Positions 9,716 through 21,148 of a DNA stretch of 64,000 nt are shown one piece after another. Below the pieces are notes generated by a model. The model was given only the letters and a program-made list of their open reading frames with translations, did no database searches and was not told the origin of the DNA. The stretch covers positions 59,254,397 to 59,318,396 of the forward strand of contig CM055096.1 in assembly GCA_029204225.1 (NCBI GenBank), read 5' to 3'. Position 1 is the first letter of the stretch, and the number at the start of each line of letters is the position of its first letter. A program made the position numbers and the translations under genes. This stretch comes from Diphasiastrum complanatum. Its lineage: Eukaryota; Streptophyta; Lycopodiopsida; Lycopodiales; Lycopodiaceae.

Positions 9716-12700
9716 CAACTCCAATCAAAGCAACGATAGAAGAGATGGCATCACTTCGATGATGCCAAGCATTGGCCTTCAAAAGCTGGCTTCCCTGCTT
9801 ATCCCCAACACTTTTGGTGATCCAATACAATCTGCCCACCAGTAAATCATAAGTCAGCCAAGAAAACCTGTCATTTATGATATGAAACAGAAAATCAACA
9901 CAAGGCAGCTCTGTCATTATCCATGATGCAGAACATACAGAAGTAAATTTTATAGGCTAGGACAACCCCATCAATATTTTTGATATTAACTCTCTGCAAA
10001 TTTGAAGCCAGAAACTATCTTTTATCTTGTTTCCTCTTCTAAACTGTCCTCATGCTAGATTGCCACCTTAGGTTCTTTCCAAATTCATATACTCTTCGTT
10101 CAATATCATCATCCATAATATGAATCCTGATGATGCATGCTTTACCATTTATGATAACAACGTACAACAGCTAGAGGATGAAGAACCACAAAATATCAAC
10201 AACTTTTACATGTATTGCTGATTGACTCTTATGTTCAAGCACTCAAGATACAAACTTTGGAAGACAACAATAAACATTTACTACATGTATGAAAACAAGC
10301 AAGACTATCTACTGTATCTCTCTTTTATAATAAAAGCAAGATTGCTTCATTGTGAGTGTAAACTTACGAACCCTTCTTTGACACCAATGGACACAATTGC
10401 GGCACAAAGTGCTACACCTTGGTGCTCCATGTCAATTCCATGTTGATGTCCTCCATGGTCATTCCCGTGTTCATGTACATGAAGTTGTTGGGCTACTGAA
10501 TCTGCCACTGAATGCAGATTGATAGTGTTCAAGCTTGGAATAACTGCCTGTAACAATAGGTCAAAACAAACCCTGAAAAAGCTAAGATTGACAGTTATCA
10601 TTTTTGGTAGTTACTCATCTTCTTACTTGCAACTGATGGACTTGGTAAGTGCATAATCTATACTGCAAGAATTCAACACAAATATGTGTATACCTGAAGC
10701 ACCTCAAGTGCATGCCATGCAATGCCACCACCAGTCACCAATAGCATGCTTGAGATACCCAATGCTCCAAGTGTTTCAAATTTTCCATGACCTAGACAAG
10801 AAAAGAAGTTTGAACAACTTAAAGCCTTTAGAAACTGACTAGCTCTTGGTAAATCAACTCACCATTTTGAGGACGGCACATAGTAGAACTTAATTTAAGA
10901 CAAGCACACATTCAATATCCATGTTCATGAAATTGCACAATCAATAAGCATAAAAAGGGATTCGACCCACCAACTCATCAATCAATAAGTTTTTTATTCA
11001 TGTCAATAAACCATGTTGTGATTATAAAGTTTCTCAATGAGATATTTATATCATCTTTAATTTTAGAAAATAAGTGCATTAACTCAAGCACCCTTCACTA
11101 CACTAGCTTCCTCTAAGTCAACATAATCCTAATAAAGCAAAATAAAGCAACAATTTTTAACTCCAAGTGACAGCGAAGATATAAGAATAACTTCATAAGC
11201 CCAAAACTAATTTAGCCATTACACTCCTACATGATGTTACCACAATGAACAAATATTCTCTATCTATAAGAGAAACTGAGCAAATTTCCAACAAAAGAAG
11301 TTTGTAAGGGGGAATATAACATACCATAAGGGTGTTCTTTGTCTTTGGGAGCACGTGCAGCTTTTAAGGACCAAAGAGCTACCCCACTTAACACCTTCAT
11401 AAATCATCGTAACGAAAACATCACATGAACATTATCTTACCCAACCGTTCCCTCCAAAAGTAGGTGAGAAAAAAATGAAGAAAGAAGATTTGCAAGAAAA
11501 ATAAACTCTTGCTAATGTCAAAATTCAACTGTAGTAAAGTAGGATTTCAAACATAACATAGATGAGCTATGCCACATATCAAAATTATGACTAAGGTTCT
11601 TGGTAAGCAAGAATATAAAACCAGTGTGCTCATACCCAATTTGTAGGACCCAAAAACAACCAAATTCTAGAAGATAACTTCATTTGGCAATTATTTGCTG
11701 ATCCATGGCTCATTTACTGATTATTCGAGATTGGGAGAAGCTCAATAAGCCAAGAAGCTTAAGAATTATATCAAATAAAGAAGCACCCAAATTGACATTT
11801 GTAGAAAGCAGTTACATCAAGAGTAGAACAATAAGAGAATAAAATTTGATAGCTAATGGGAGATTTTTCTTTTCATGAGAGACAGCACAAAAAATAACAA
11901 ATAATAGGAGCAGCAAAGAACAAGTCACAAAAAAAGGGATTAAATAACACTGAAGTTATTTAATCCCTTTTCATGAGAGAAGGGATTAAATAACACTGAA
12001 GTTATTCGAGAACAATAAGAGAATAAAATTTGATAGCTAATGGGAGATTTTTCTTTTCATGAGAGACAGCACAAAAAATAACAAATAATAGGAGCAGCAA
12101 AGAACAAGTCACAAAAAAAGGGATTAAATAACACTGAAGTTATTCGAGATTGGGAGAAGCTCAATAAGCCAAGAAGCTTATGAATTATATCAAATAAAGA
12201 AGCATCCAAATTGACATTTGTAGAAAGCAGTTACATCAAGAGTAGAACAATAAAACTTGATAGCTAATGGGAGATTTTTCTTTTCATGAAAGACAGCACA
12301 AAAAATAACAAATAATAGGAGCAGCAAACAACAAGTCACAAAAAAAGGGATTAAATACCACTGAAGCATAGTTGCACAGAATCGTGTTTTTGGGAGGAGA
12401 AGTTTCAAAAACCGCGTTTCTCAGACGCGTCTCTCCCAGAATCGCAAAAAAAAAAAAAATTTCTTTTTTTTTTTGGGAAAGGGCACAAACCGATCTTATT
12501 TGGTTGTTATTTGCTCTGGTTTTCAATAAATGCTCAGGGGGTTCGGGGGGCGGTAGCCCCCCAAGAAACCCAGGGGGTCCGGGGGGCGGTAGCCCCCCGG
12601 TGGGGGGTTTGGGGGGCCTCTTCATGACTTGGCCTTCCAACTCCCTAAGCGAAAACACACTTACTAGGACCATCTATGATCGTAACAGACAGGCTAGAGG

Positions 12701-14136
12701 TTAGTTTTGAATTTTTATCCTTGACAGAACCCAATGGATTAATGCACCTGAACTGGACCATCCTGCACCCGAAACAGTCGACAAACTACACAGTAATTAT
12801 GCTCTTAATTAGAGCTTTCATCTAATACCCATATTGCCCATAAAAAAATCAAAATATATATATATATATATATAAAAAAACGTTTCTGGAATTTTTTTTA
12901 AAATTTCAGAAACGCGTTTCTGAACGCGATTCTGAAACGCGTTCCAGAAACGCAGTGCATCTATGCATTGAAGTGTGCTCATACCCAATTTGTAGGACCC
13001 AAAAACAACCAAATTCTAGAAATTAACTTCATTTGGCAATTATTTGCTGATCAATGGCTCATTTACTGATTATTCGAGATTGGGAGAAGCTCAATAAGCC
13101 AAGAAGCTTAAGAATTATATCAAATAAAGAAGCACCCAAATTGACATTTGTAGAAAGCAGTTACATCAAGAGTAGAACAATAAGAGAATAAAATTTGATA
13201 GCTAATGGGAGATTTTTCTTTTCATGAAAGACAGCCCAAAAAATAACAAATAATAGGAGCAGCAAAGAGCAAGTCACAAAAAAAGGGATTAAATAACACT
13301 GAAGTTTGATCCAAAAAACTTCGTATTGATGTAACATAAACAGATGCGTTCTGCTAACTTAGTCACATGTTACTTTTATCTATATCTTGATTAAGAGAGC
13401 CTTAAACTGCAAGTATTTGGGTTCAAAAAAAGACTAGATTTTGCTGTTGATAAAAAAGATACAGATTACTGACAACATCAGAGATGGAATGAGCTGCATC
13501 GGCAATAATGGCTGTACTCCCAGAAATGTAACCTGCTGCTGTCTTTCCAATTGCCAGGGCAATGTCGGACACTAGTCCCAAGCGTGCAACCCGCTCCCCG
13601 GGGCCTCCCAGGCTCTGTTGGGGGCCATGTTGATGGTGTGAGTGCCCCATGTGATGCCGCCGATTGATCATCCATGCTTTCTTCTGAATTGCCACAGTAG
13701 AGCTTACAGTGGGTATTTTTCTGAATTTCTGTTTATCACTGTCTGAAGGAAATTGCTGCTTATGTAGCCCGTGGTGAAAGAATGCTTTGTTCTCATTGCT
13801 TCCTGCATACCTCCATGCTAAGCTGGTATGGATGTGCCTCCATGATATCTTAGTGACACCTAAACTTGCAGAAGTATTCAAGCTAGAAACAAATTGTGAT
13901 AAACACATCTCAGGAAACGAAGGAGAATTCTGCCCATGTGAAACTCTATCTTGTTCTGAGGCTTCATCCAGAGCCAGGCAACCAACATCCGAGTAACTGG
14001 GACATTGAAATTTCAAAAGCTTCTGCAATCCTGATCCATGTCTATAATAACGACTTAAACAATAGGCATCAATACAAGCAGCAGCTGAAACAGACTTGTG
14101 GGCTGGATGATGCAAGAGCCTCCACAATGTTCGCAT
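9716..14136 (-). CDS. MTPC1: Mitochondrial/plastid-type cation diffusion facilitator, MTPC1-like (five exons, 3' end missing)
   Basis: A membrane metal-cation/proton antiporter of the CDF family. Exons on minus: 14136-13474, 11394-11325, 10791-10694, 10547-10372, 9831-9716. Phases agree and every junction is GT-AG. Exon 1 has a long N-terminus with several Arg and no acidic start, like an organelle transit peptide. It then has a His cluster (HHMGHSHHQHG) and GSTAIIADAAHSISDV with the first HxxxD metal site. Exon 2 gives VLSGVALWSLKAARAPKDKE, exon 3 GHGKFETLGALGISSMLL. Exon 4 holds the His-rich loop HEHGNDHGGHQHGIDMEH. Exon 5 has NAWHHRSDAISSIVALIGVG with the second HxxxD site. The order and wording follow Arabidopsis MTPC1 closely. 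The C-terminal DPLAG helix and cytoplasmic domain would come next but are absent, so the gene either continues left of the window across a huge intron or is truncated. All five exons lack stops. Confidence 0.92.
11625..13304. repeat. Tandem/dispersed direct repeats in intron 1 of the transporter gene
   Basis: A unit of about 330 bases ('gtgtgctcatacccaatttg...' to '...aaataacactgaag') is present complete at 11625-11956 and 12974-13304, with partial copies at about 12009-12144 and 12145-12363. Copies differ by only a few bases, so the duplication is recent. The inner copies share the block 'gagatttttcttttcatgagagacagcacaaaa'. No coding potential seen. Confidence 0.85.
12366..12966. mobile_element. 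Candidate non-autonomous inverted-repeat element (MITE-like) with G-rich core
   Basis: The ends are inverted: the left begins GCATAGTTGCACAGAATCG; the right, read on the other strand, begins GCATAGATGCACTGCGTTTC. The interior repeats variants of AAACGCGTTTCTG near both ends and has long A runs. It also has a G/C-rich block at 12535-12615 with two copies of GGGGGGCGGTAGCCCCCC, which can fold into hairpins or G-quadruplexes. The sequence interrupts one copy of the 330-base intron repeat. Possible target duplication ACTGAA/ATTGAA, with one mismatch. No transposase. Confidence 0.6.
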
Positions 14137-14416
14137 GGTTTTCCCTTTGTCAGATTATAAAACTGGAACTCAAGATTGCTGCTGGTGAATTCATACCAAT
14201 ACTTGAGACCCAATTCCGATATGAACCCTGTAGATCAACATCCATATGTCTGCATGAAAGATCAACAGGATGATCAACCCTCAAAATGCATCAGCCATCC
14301 TGGTGCTGATTAATCCAAGCAGCAGCAGAGTTGCAGCAGATCTACTTCCTTACAGAATTATAGATGACGCATTCTATAGCTAGCTAGCATTGAGACCAGC
14401 TGCTGTGAGAGAGTCG

Positions 14417-14503
<87 letters not shown>

Positions 14504-14530
14504 GTATGGAAAGTGGAATCTAAGTACCTA
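14137..14530 (-). promoter_or_regulatory. 5' leader/promoter side of the transporter gene with GA and TG microsatellites
   Basis: Upstream of the ATG on minus. It contains a (CT)n run at 14420-14469 followed by a (CA)n run at 14470-14499; on the gene strand these read TG repeats followed by GA repeats. GA-rich tracts close to the start are common in plant 5' leaders, but a core promoter cannot be pinned down by eye. Confidence 0.45.
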
Positions 14531-14970
14531 CAATAATAATTCACAAAGATGGAGACTATGTATTTAGGTGATTGCCACCGGGACAGCCATTAGCCCAAAT
14601 AATCATCCCTGCTTTTATTAAAAATGATGGGAAAACCATGGTGAATTGCCAAGAACAAAACATTACCTTATATCATTCATTGTTTCTTTCTACCATTAGC
14701 ATATTTCTATTACATCACAATGTTCACAGGCGCTTTCAATTTTTCGACAGGCTCAGTTTGCAGAAGTGGCTGCTTCTAAGCTTCCTGCATTACCTATTAG
14801 TGTATCTATTTTAGTTAGTGATTTACATCATGCATGCAGTTGGTTTTGAGTAATTAGCTTACTTTTTTAAGTTTTACTAAGCTTTTGATTAACTTATTTC
14901 ATTTTTGTCGTTCTGCGGTATTCTTTTATATACTTTAATCTTCTTGTATGAGCTCAAAAAATCATTAATT
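14531..14970. other. Non-coding, nothing recognised
   Basis: AT-rich, no protein homology in any frame, no repeat pair noticed inside the window. Confidence 0.4.
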
Positions 14971-15069
14971 TTTTTGTGAAGACAACCATATGTTTCCAAG
15001 GCAAAGGGGATGAAATTTTCATCGGGTGCATGATCATTATAATCTCACTCCTTTTCTTGAACTACGTGA

Positions 15070-15366
15070 AATGCAGCGGCCCCTTGCGTGGTGGAAGAAC
15101 GACGAATCAGGTCCTGATGAGAGAGATCAGCAATGACAACATCTCCTTTTTAGAGTACAAATTCCCTCACGCGAGATGTCAAGGTCAACTCGTCGTCGAG
15201 AAGATTGCGAAGAAGGCCCTAGTAAAATGTGTGTCTGTTCTCGAACAACATGAAAACCACTATCATGAGCAATAGCAGCAAGGGCATCACGAATGGAATC
15301 ATGTGAAACAATATGTTCTCCAACTGAGGGGCACCGCATAAGGTGAGTACCCAAGGAATCCAACAC
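15070..15366 (-). pseudogene. LINE-type reverse transcriptase C-terminal fragment
   Basis: The minus-strand frame contains GTHLMRCPSVGEHIVSHDSIRDALAAI and REQTHILLG followed by SSRRRVDLDIS. This is the segment downstream of the RT in a plant non-LTR retrotransposon family (a C/H-containing region followed by the conserved SSRRRVD motif). It is recognised from the general family pattern, not by search. It is directly joined to gypsy RNase H sequence at about 15370, so the two relics were pasted together. Confidence 0.55.
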
Positions 15367-15369
15367 ATG

Positions 15370-15800
15370 CCCACACGAACACTTTCAGTTCTCACGGCGT
15401 AAGATAGATCTGGATCTACAATCTCTAAAATGGGAGTTGAAACAATCAAAGTCTTAAGTTTATCAAAACTCTGATTCATTTTCTCATTCCATACAATAGG
15501 CAGAATAGGTTAATTTCTCTTTTCTTTTTCTTTTTTAACAATCCCTTTTGTCAGATTATAGAGCAATGCCACTACTTTAGTACAATCCTCATTGAAAGAA
15601 AATGGTAAATTCTAAGAATGATTTAGCTTGCTTAATAGTTTGTCAAATCGGCCAGTCAACCACTATCTTAAATTTATCCTCATCAATCTTGATCCCCTAG
15701 ACAGTGATCTTATGACCGAGATAAACTAGCTCATGCTTAAAGAATTCACACTTGGATTTCTTAGCGTAGAGTAACTCCTACATGAGTTTCATCAAGATGG
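15370..15800 (-). pseudogene. Gypsy RT/RNase H relic
   Basis: Frame pieces read KCEFFKHELVYLGHKITV (RT thumb signature, about 15760-15700), then WPI-QTIKQAKSFLEF, and finally NQSFDKLKTLIVSTPILEIVDPDLSYAV at 15479-15400, the start of RNase H. Stops and frameshifts are frequent. The wording differs from the gypsy at 2668-3324, so it is another family. Confidence 0.75.
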
Positions 15801-15998
15801 TTATTGTAAGAATCGCCTAGTGAAGATCGATTTTGTTGCATGCAACAAAAAGGATTGATTACTAGAGTCATTTGGTGCACTTAACCTAGTAAGTGAAAAT
15901 AGACATATGAACAAGTAATGTTTGGAATAGTTACTTGCAGGTTAATGTCTCATTCTGTGATAGCATGTCGGCGTGCTATATGAAATGAGAAAAAAAAA

Positions 15999-16110
15999 TT
16001 GTAGCCTCCAAGGATAGCACGCTGGCGTGCTAAGCATCTCGCCGAAAAAAAAAAAAGATTTTTGACAAGACGCTTAGCATGTCGGCTTGCTATATTTGGA
16101 GGCTACAAAA
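15999..16110. repeat. Foldback inverted repeat
   Basis: Arms of about 40 bases: the left starts 'ttgtagcctccaaggatagc'; the right ends 'gctatatttggaggctacaa'. Each arm itself contains near-palindromic GCATGTCGGCTTGC-type words, and a further copy of the word lies at 15963-15985. It would form a long hairpin. Confidence 0.75.
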
Positions 16111-16224
16111 AAAAAATTAATTTGAATTTTTTTTTTACGTTGTGGGAATATTAACTATGTACCAGACCACATTCTTAATAATAAACATCGAAGTAATAGC
16201 ATAAAAAAGGTAGCACACCATGTG

Positions 16225-16345
16225 CTATCTTTTTGTGGCAAGAAAAATTTTTTTGGTTCTATTGATCATCCTGAATCATATGGCCAAACAAAAAGGACTA
16301 ATCAGATTATGGAAGATATGTTGAGGACATATGTTTCTCATGGAA
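16225..16345 (+). pseudogene. Gypsy integrase fragment
   Basis: A short plus-strand stretch reads DHPESYGQTKRTNQIMEDMLRTYV, matching the integrase core segment around the catalytic Glu (usually HPQ-x-DGQTERVN-x-LEDMLR). It is 40 codons long and then ends in unrelated sequence (GA/G-run). A relic only. Confidence 0.75.
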
Positions 16346-16539
16346 AATCTCATTGGACAAAAGGAGATAAGAGAAAGGGGGGGGGATGGCATCTAAGGAG
16401 CATCGTGGCCTTTGGTTCCGACACGTCCTCAATTGGATTTTTTTCCTAATCGACTAATCGGCTTTAATTCTCATCCATTTTTTATCAAGTTTTGTGCATT
16501 TTCCCATGTTTCTATATAGTCTACAAAATTACAAGTGTT

Positions 16540-16920
16540 TTTACACAGTCTGCAGAAATACACGGAGTTTGACAACAGTGTCGCATTTTCTCTCTCTAAA
16601 ATCCCGATAGTGTCGCATGTCAAGAATTATGAGTAAAATTACAGTGTCGTATTTTTTGCGACACTATCGCCGTCAAGAATTACATGTAAAAATGCAGTGT
16701 CGCCTTTTCGTATTTTTTGTCTGTTAGGAATTGCAAGTAAAACTACAAAGTCGTCTCAAATGTTAAGGAAATGACTCTAGCAAAGTGTGGAGCTACCCCA
16801 GTATTAATAAAATGAGATTTTATGACACGGTCGTATTTTTCACCTGTCAGAAATCATGAGTAAAAATGCAATGTTGCATTTTTTGCCTTTTTGCGACATT
16901 GTTGCCTGGCAATTTTAGTT
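16540..16920. repeat. Degenerate TGTCGC repeat block
   Basis: The word CAGTGTCGCATTTT or its complement returns at least six times, spaced by variants of 'caagaattacaagtaaaa'. In places it forms palindromes (GTGTCG...CGACAC). The period is roughly 60-70 bases but irregular. Confidence 0.65.
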
Positions 16921-16987
16921 CATTTCTACAGAGTGACAGTTTACGTTCATTATACAGACATACCGTTTATGGCCAATTGTCATCGCT

Positions 16988-17666
16988 TGTCAGCAATCAA
17001 TTTTTGAAAAGGAACTGGATGAATGCCAACGGACTCCAGCCAACTGACAATCGTATTTGACGACCTAATTACTTAGTATAAATCAATTGTTCATACATCT
17101 CAATGATCAAGATCTGAAAATATTATTGTGAATTGTGAAGGAGTTGAGTGTTATTACACGACACTTCCTACGCTCTCATTAGGCAGATCGTTCACAATCA
17201 GAAAGTATTGTTGTTAACTCTCTATCAAGCTTTCAAGCTTGAACTCTCTTGAGCATTCTAGCTCAATCTTTTAGAGATTTATTTTAGAATTGCTATTGTG
17301 CTACTGCTTATCAGCAGAGTTGCTTATTCTAGACTTAAAGACAGCTTTAGAGTGCGCGGTTTCTATCCGCTATTGTCTTGCACTCATTAGCATCTAATCT
17401 TGTTTTTATGAATCAATACTATTTTCTTATTGCATTCAGTTTGTGTCAGAATGCATGCATCTCTGTATTGCTTTTGTAACTGATAGAAATTGTCTAAGAG
17501 TTCAATACTTTATGTTTGGCTATGTAATCACTTAGTATCTGGTGAAAGTTAGTTGCTAAAAATTGGACTGATTTCCATCACTATTGCTTCGTTCAATTTT
17601 TGATAGGCGTAGTCATGCATTAAAAGTAGGAGGTTTTCACATTCTATTACTTACCTACTTCTGACA
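16988..17666 (+). repeat. 5' LTR of copia D
   Basis: It starts TGTCAG and ends CTGACA (perfect 6-base inverted ends), directly followed by the primer-binding site TGGTATCAGAGC at 17667. The downstream gag at 17976 fits. No matching 3' LTR was found in the window. Confidence 0.75.
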
Positions 17667-17735
17667 TGGTATCAGAGCATTCCAACATGGTATCAGAGCA
17701 TACCTACATGGTATCAGATCATTCTATCATAGTAT
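17667..17735 (+). promoter_or_regulatory. Primer-binding site, repeated three to four times
   Basis: The tRNA-iMet site TGGTATCAGAGC occurs at 17667 and is followed at about 23-base spacing by a second perfect copy, a third (TGGTATCAGATC) and a weaker fourth (TAGTATCAATGC). Copia elements normally have a single site next to the LTR. Confidence 0.8.
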
Positions 17736-17975
17736 CAATGCTAGATCACTACTTCTTTATCTGAACCGTCATGGTATTAGACGTGATCTCTATCAGGGCC
17801 TAATACTATTTCAATATCAGAGCGAAAAGCTCTAATACTTGATATCTTTTGCGATGTCGAATTGATATCAAACTCTTCAGTTTCTTTCAACCTTTCAGTA
17901 TCATAGAATTGATTTCCTATTGTTTGCGTCTCTACATCTTAGCATCATCGATACAATCGACGGACGAAGTCCCAA

Positions 17976-19033
17976 ATGGATTCTCAAAGTAAAATTGGTC
18001 TTATCGTAGACAAGCTGAATGGATCCAGTTATCATTTGTGAAAATTTAAGATGAAGACTTTGCTAATCGCCAACGAGTTATGGGATGTTGTTATAGGTAT
18101 CGAAGTGAAACCTGAAGACGATACAGAAGACTCAAAGTGGAAATTGAAGGATGGTAAAGCTTTCGTGCATATTATCCTCGATATATCAGATACTCAAATT
18201 GGCCACATAGCTGTAGCTAAAACTTCAAAAGAAGTTTGGGACATCCTGAACTCACTATATGACATGAGGGACGTACCTACTAAGTTACATCTTTGAAGAA
18301 AATTCTTCACAATCAAGATGTCTAATGGTGATTCTCTTCATAATCATATTAACCAGTTTAAGAATCTCTTGCAAGAGATAGTCGTTGTCGGATCAGTCAT
18401 AGACGATCAAGACGCAATTATGACATTGCTTTCAAGCTTGCCCTCTACATATGAGAACTGGGTGATGATCATATCGACACACTCAGATTTACCTCTTACC
18501 AAAGTTATCACTATGTTGCTGCAAGAAGATAATCGAAGAAGTCAAGGCACTTTGTCTACCTCTTCGTCTCATGCTCAAGAACAACCATCAAATCCACATT
18601 CATCAAAGAAGAAGATGTTTTGCAGGTATTGCAAATGCAATAACCATGAGATCCAAGATTGTCAAATTCTCAAAGTGAAGAATGTAGCCAAGCAATCTGA
18701 TCAACAAGCAATTACAGTTATAGCATCTCCTCAAGTCGAAATGGACAAGGGCGCTTTTATGGTCAAAGACAAATACGCGAATTCGGATAATTCGTGGTTT
18801 CTAAATTCTGGAGCAACTCAACATATGACCAATCATCGTGAGATTTTCCAATCCTATATGCCTTACAACACAAAGAATTATGTTCATCTCGGTGATGATA
18901 GTACTCACACTATCGAAGGTGAAGGTATTGTAAGATTGAGATTCCAGCATGATCAATTCAAACGACTGTCAAAAGTCTTGTATGTTTCTAAATTCTCTAC
19001 AAATTTGTTATTAGTAAGTAGAATTAAAATTTA
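17976..19033 (+). pseudogene. Copia D gag and protease start
   Basis: An ATG at 17976 opens MDSQSKIGLIVDKLNGSSYH, then a TGA. Gag continues with the UBN2 (copia gag) pattern: TSKEVWDILNSLYDM, a TGA at about 18294, FKNLLQEIVVVGS, LLSSLPSTYENWVMII. The zinc knuckle is CRYCKCNNHEIQDC (CCHC, with N in place of a usual G). The protease site appears as WFLNSGATQHMT, so the active-site Asp (normally DSGA) reads Asn. The stop at 19033 precedes the integrase part. The gag is related to the copia fragment at 33158-33762. Confidence 0.85.
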
Positions 19034-19099
19034 GGTCATAAGGTGGAGTTTGAGTCTGTGATCAATGCATAATTATCGATAGGAGTAATAAGATCCTTG

Positions 19100-19897
19100 C
19101 ACTCGGCAAGAGGCATGGATACTTATATAGATTGGCACATTGTTATTTGATTCTAGTCAAGCTTTGAAAACCTCTGTTCTTGTCAATAAAGCATTAATAT
19201 GACATCATCGCTTAGGACATTTGAATCATGCATCTATTTCGAACATGTCCAGATGATCCATGGCTCTTGATCTCGACTATCCTTCTGGTAAAGTCGATCT
19301 CCCTGTCTACCATAGCTGCATCCTTGAAAAGTAGACTAGGATTCCTTTTAGATCAAGTCATAGGCATGTAGCAAAAGGTCTGTTACATGTTGTTCATACA
19401 GATATATGTGGACCTATGAAAACTCCTTCATTGCTAGATGCAAATATCTCATTACCTTTATTGACGAATTCTCCAGAAGAACAGTTGTTTACTTCATTAA
19501 ATAGAAATCAGAAGCTTTCATCAAGTTTAGACAATTCAAAGAGCATGCAGAAAATCAGGTTGGTAAACGAATCAAAGCACTAAGGTCAAATAACGGGGGA
19601 GAATACATCTCCACTGAATTCAATGAGTAATGCCTTAACAATGGCATTGAGCAACAATACATTACCTCCTATTCGCCTCGGTCAAGTGGTCTTGTTAAAG
19701 ACCAAAACCTTAGTCGAATCGGAAAAGTGCATGTTATCACATGCGACACTTCCAAAGTCCTTCTAGGCTGAAGCTATTTCAACAACAATCTATATTCAGA
19801 ATAGATGTTCTACTAAAGGTCTCTGTAACAAAACACCATTCGAAGTTTGAATAAGTACCAAACCTTCTTTATCAAACTTGCGAGTTTTTGGATGTAC
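19100..19897 (+). pseudogene. Copia D integrase, cut by copia A
   Basis: In several frames: LGHLNHASIS (GAG-pre-integrase HHCC domain), LLHVVHTDICGPMKTPS (first catalytic Asp of integrase), NGIEQ and NKTPFEV-ISTKPSLSNLRVFGC at the end. It breaks off at FGC at position 19897, where the LTR of copia A begins. TGTAC (19893-19897) is the likely target site. Confidence 0.8.
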
Positions 19898-20547
19898 TGT
19901 GAAAGATTCAACTAGTTTCATCACATTTTGCAATATTTCCATATTTGACATATTGAGGCCAAAACTTGTTTTAGACTTAGAGGTTGAATTTTCAAAGTTC
20001 ATTAGTCTAAATTTCATTTGAATAAACACTTTTTGAAAGTGTGGGAAAGATAGAATGCGAGTTTGAGTAGATTCAATTTGAATAAGTTGGGTACATTGAA
20101 TCTAGACCCAAAATTGGTAGGGTTAGCATTTTGGTGGGTAAGCCAAGTGGCCAAATAGGGTTTGGACCTGCTATAAAAGGATGTAACTCGTGGAGAGAGT
20201 CATCTTCTCTCTTCTCTATCTCATTTCATGCTTATACATGGTTCTCTTGGGTTCTACTATCCATTGGTGCACTATCTTGGTGATTGCTTGCAATTCTATG
20301 TGTAGAATGATCTATATTTGTTATTTTTGGATCCACAAGTGTGAAATACAGTAGCTTGCTGGTTTTGTACAGACAACAACAGTACATAATCATTTCATTC
20401 AAGTTTGATTAAGTTCTATTAGTGTTTGCATCTCAAATTGTGTGTAGATGCTGATTTTTCTACATTGGTGAAATAGGTAGTGTATTTCTCTTTCTAACCA
20501 AAGATCATTCAAGTAGATTGGATCTTAAGGATCTAAAATCTTTCACA
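19898..20547 (+). repeat. 5' LTR of copia A
   Basis: It starts TGTGAAAGATT and ends AATCTTTCACA, a perfect 11-base inverted pair, followed by TGGTATCAGAGC at 20548. The LTR of copia C (40033-40645, minus) and a fragment at 59395-59515 are relatives, sharing 'ggcctcaattg' and 'gttgaaatct(t/c)tcaca'. A TATA-like 'tataaaag' lies at about 20171. Confidence 0.85.
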
Positions 20548-21148
20548 TGGTATCAGAGCTTGTGTTTCAGGTTATGAAGGAGGAAATCAGATCTATCAAT
20601 GATTTGGTGAAGATATCAAGTCTAGAGCATGCTAGAGAGGATTCTACACCAAAAGCAGATTTTTTGCTTTTGTAGATTGGATCTTTTGTAGATCAAAACA
20701 CTAAATAGGTCAATATACTTGTTCAATTCCGTTTTTTGAATTCACATGCTGGATTTGGCCGATTTTTGGATCATTGGTTCAGCCTAAGTAGTGGCTTATA
20801 GATTGCATATCAAATTTGCAGCATTTGCATGTAGATTTGGAATAGTCAATTTTTTGTGATTTTGTCAAAACCCTAATTTTGATTGGATCTCTAGATAGTG
20901 AGGTTGCTGGACTTCATTTGAGTGTGTTTCAATCTTAGGAAGTGGCAAAAGTCATTAGATTGAGGATAGATCATAGGTTGATCAAGATTCCATGATTCTA
21001 TGTGTTGATTTGCTTGGATAAGTGCTAGAAGAGAATTTGTGAGATAGTTTCAAATCTTGGTGATTTCTTTTGAAAGCATTTGTTGTTGTTCAAAGGAGTG
21101 CTTTGTGCATTGAAGCAGGTTGAAAGAGAAGATCAGGTCATTGCTACA

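Noticed and set aside
9503-9917. Open frames with poly Arg-Glu (RERERE...) or poly Leu-Ser
   Set aside because: They are translations of the (CT)n microsatellite; only the short exon 5 part of the frame (9716-9831) is real.
12284-12704. Gly- and Pro-rich frames (PPKPPTGGLPPPGPP) on both strands
   Set aside because: They come from the G-rich palindromes of the inverted-repeat element; mirrored frames on both strands show this is composition, not a protein.
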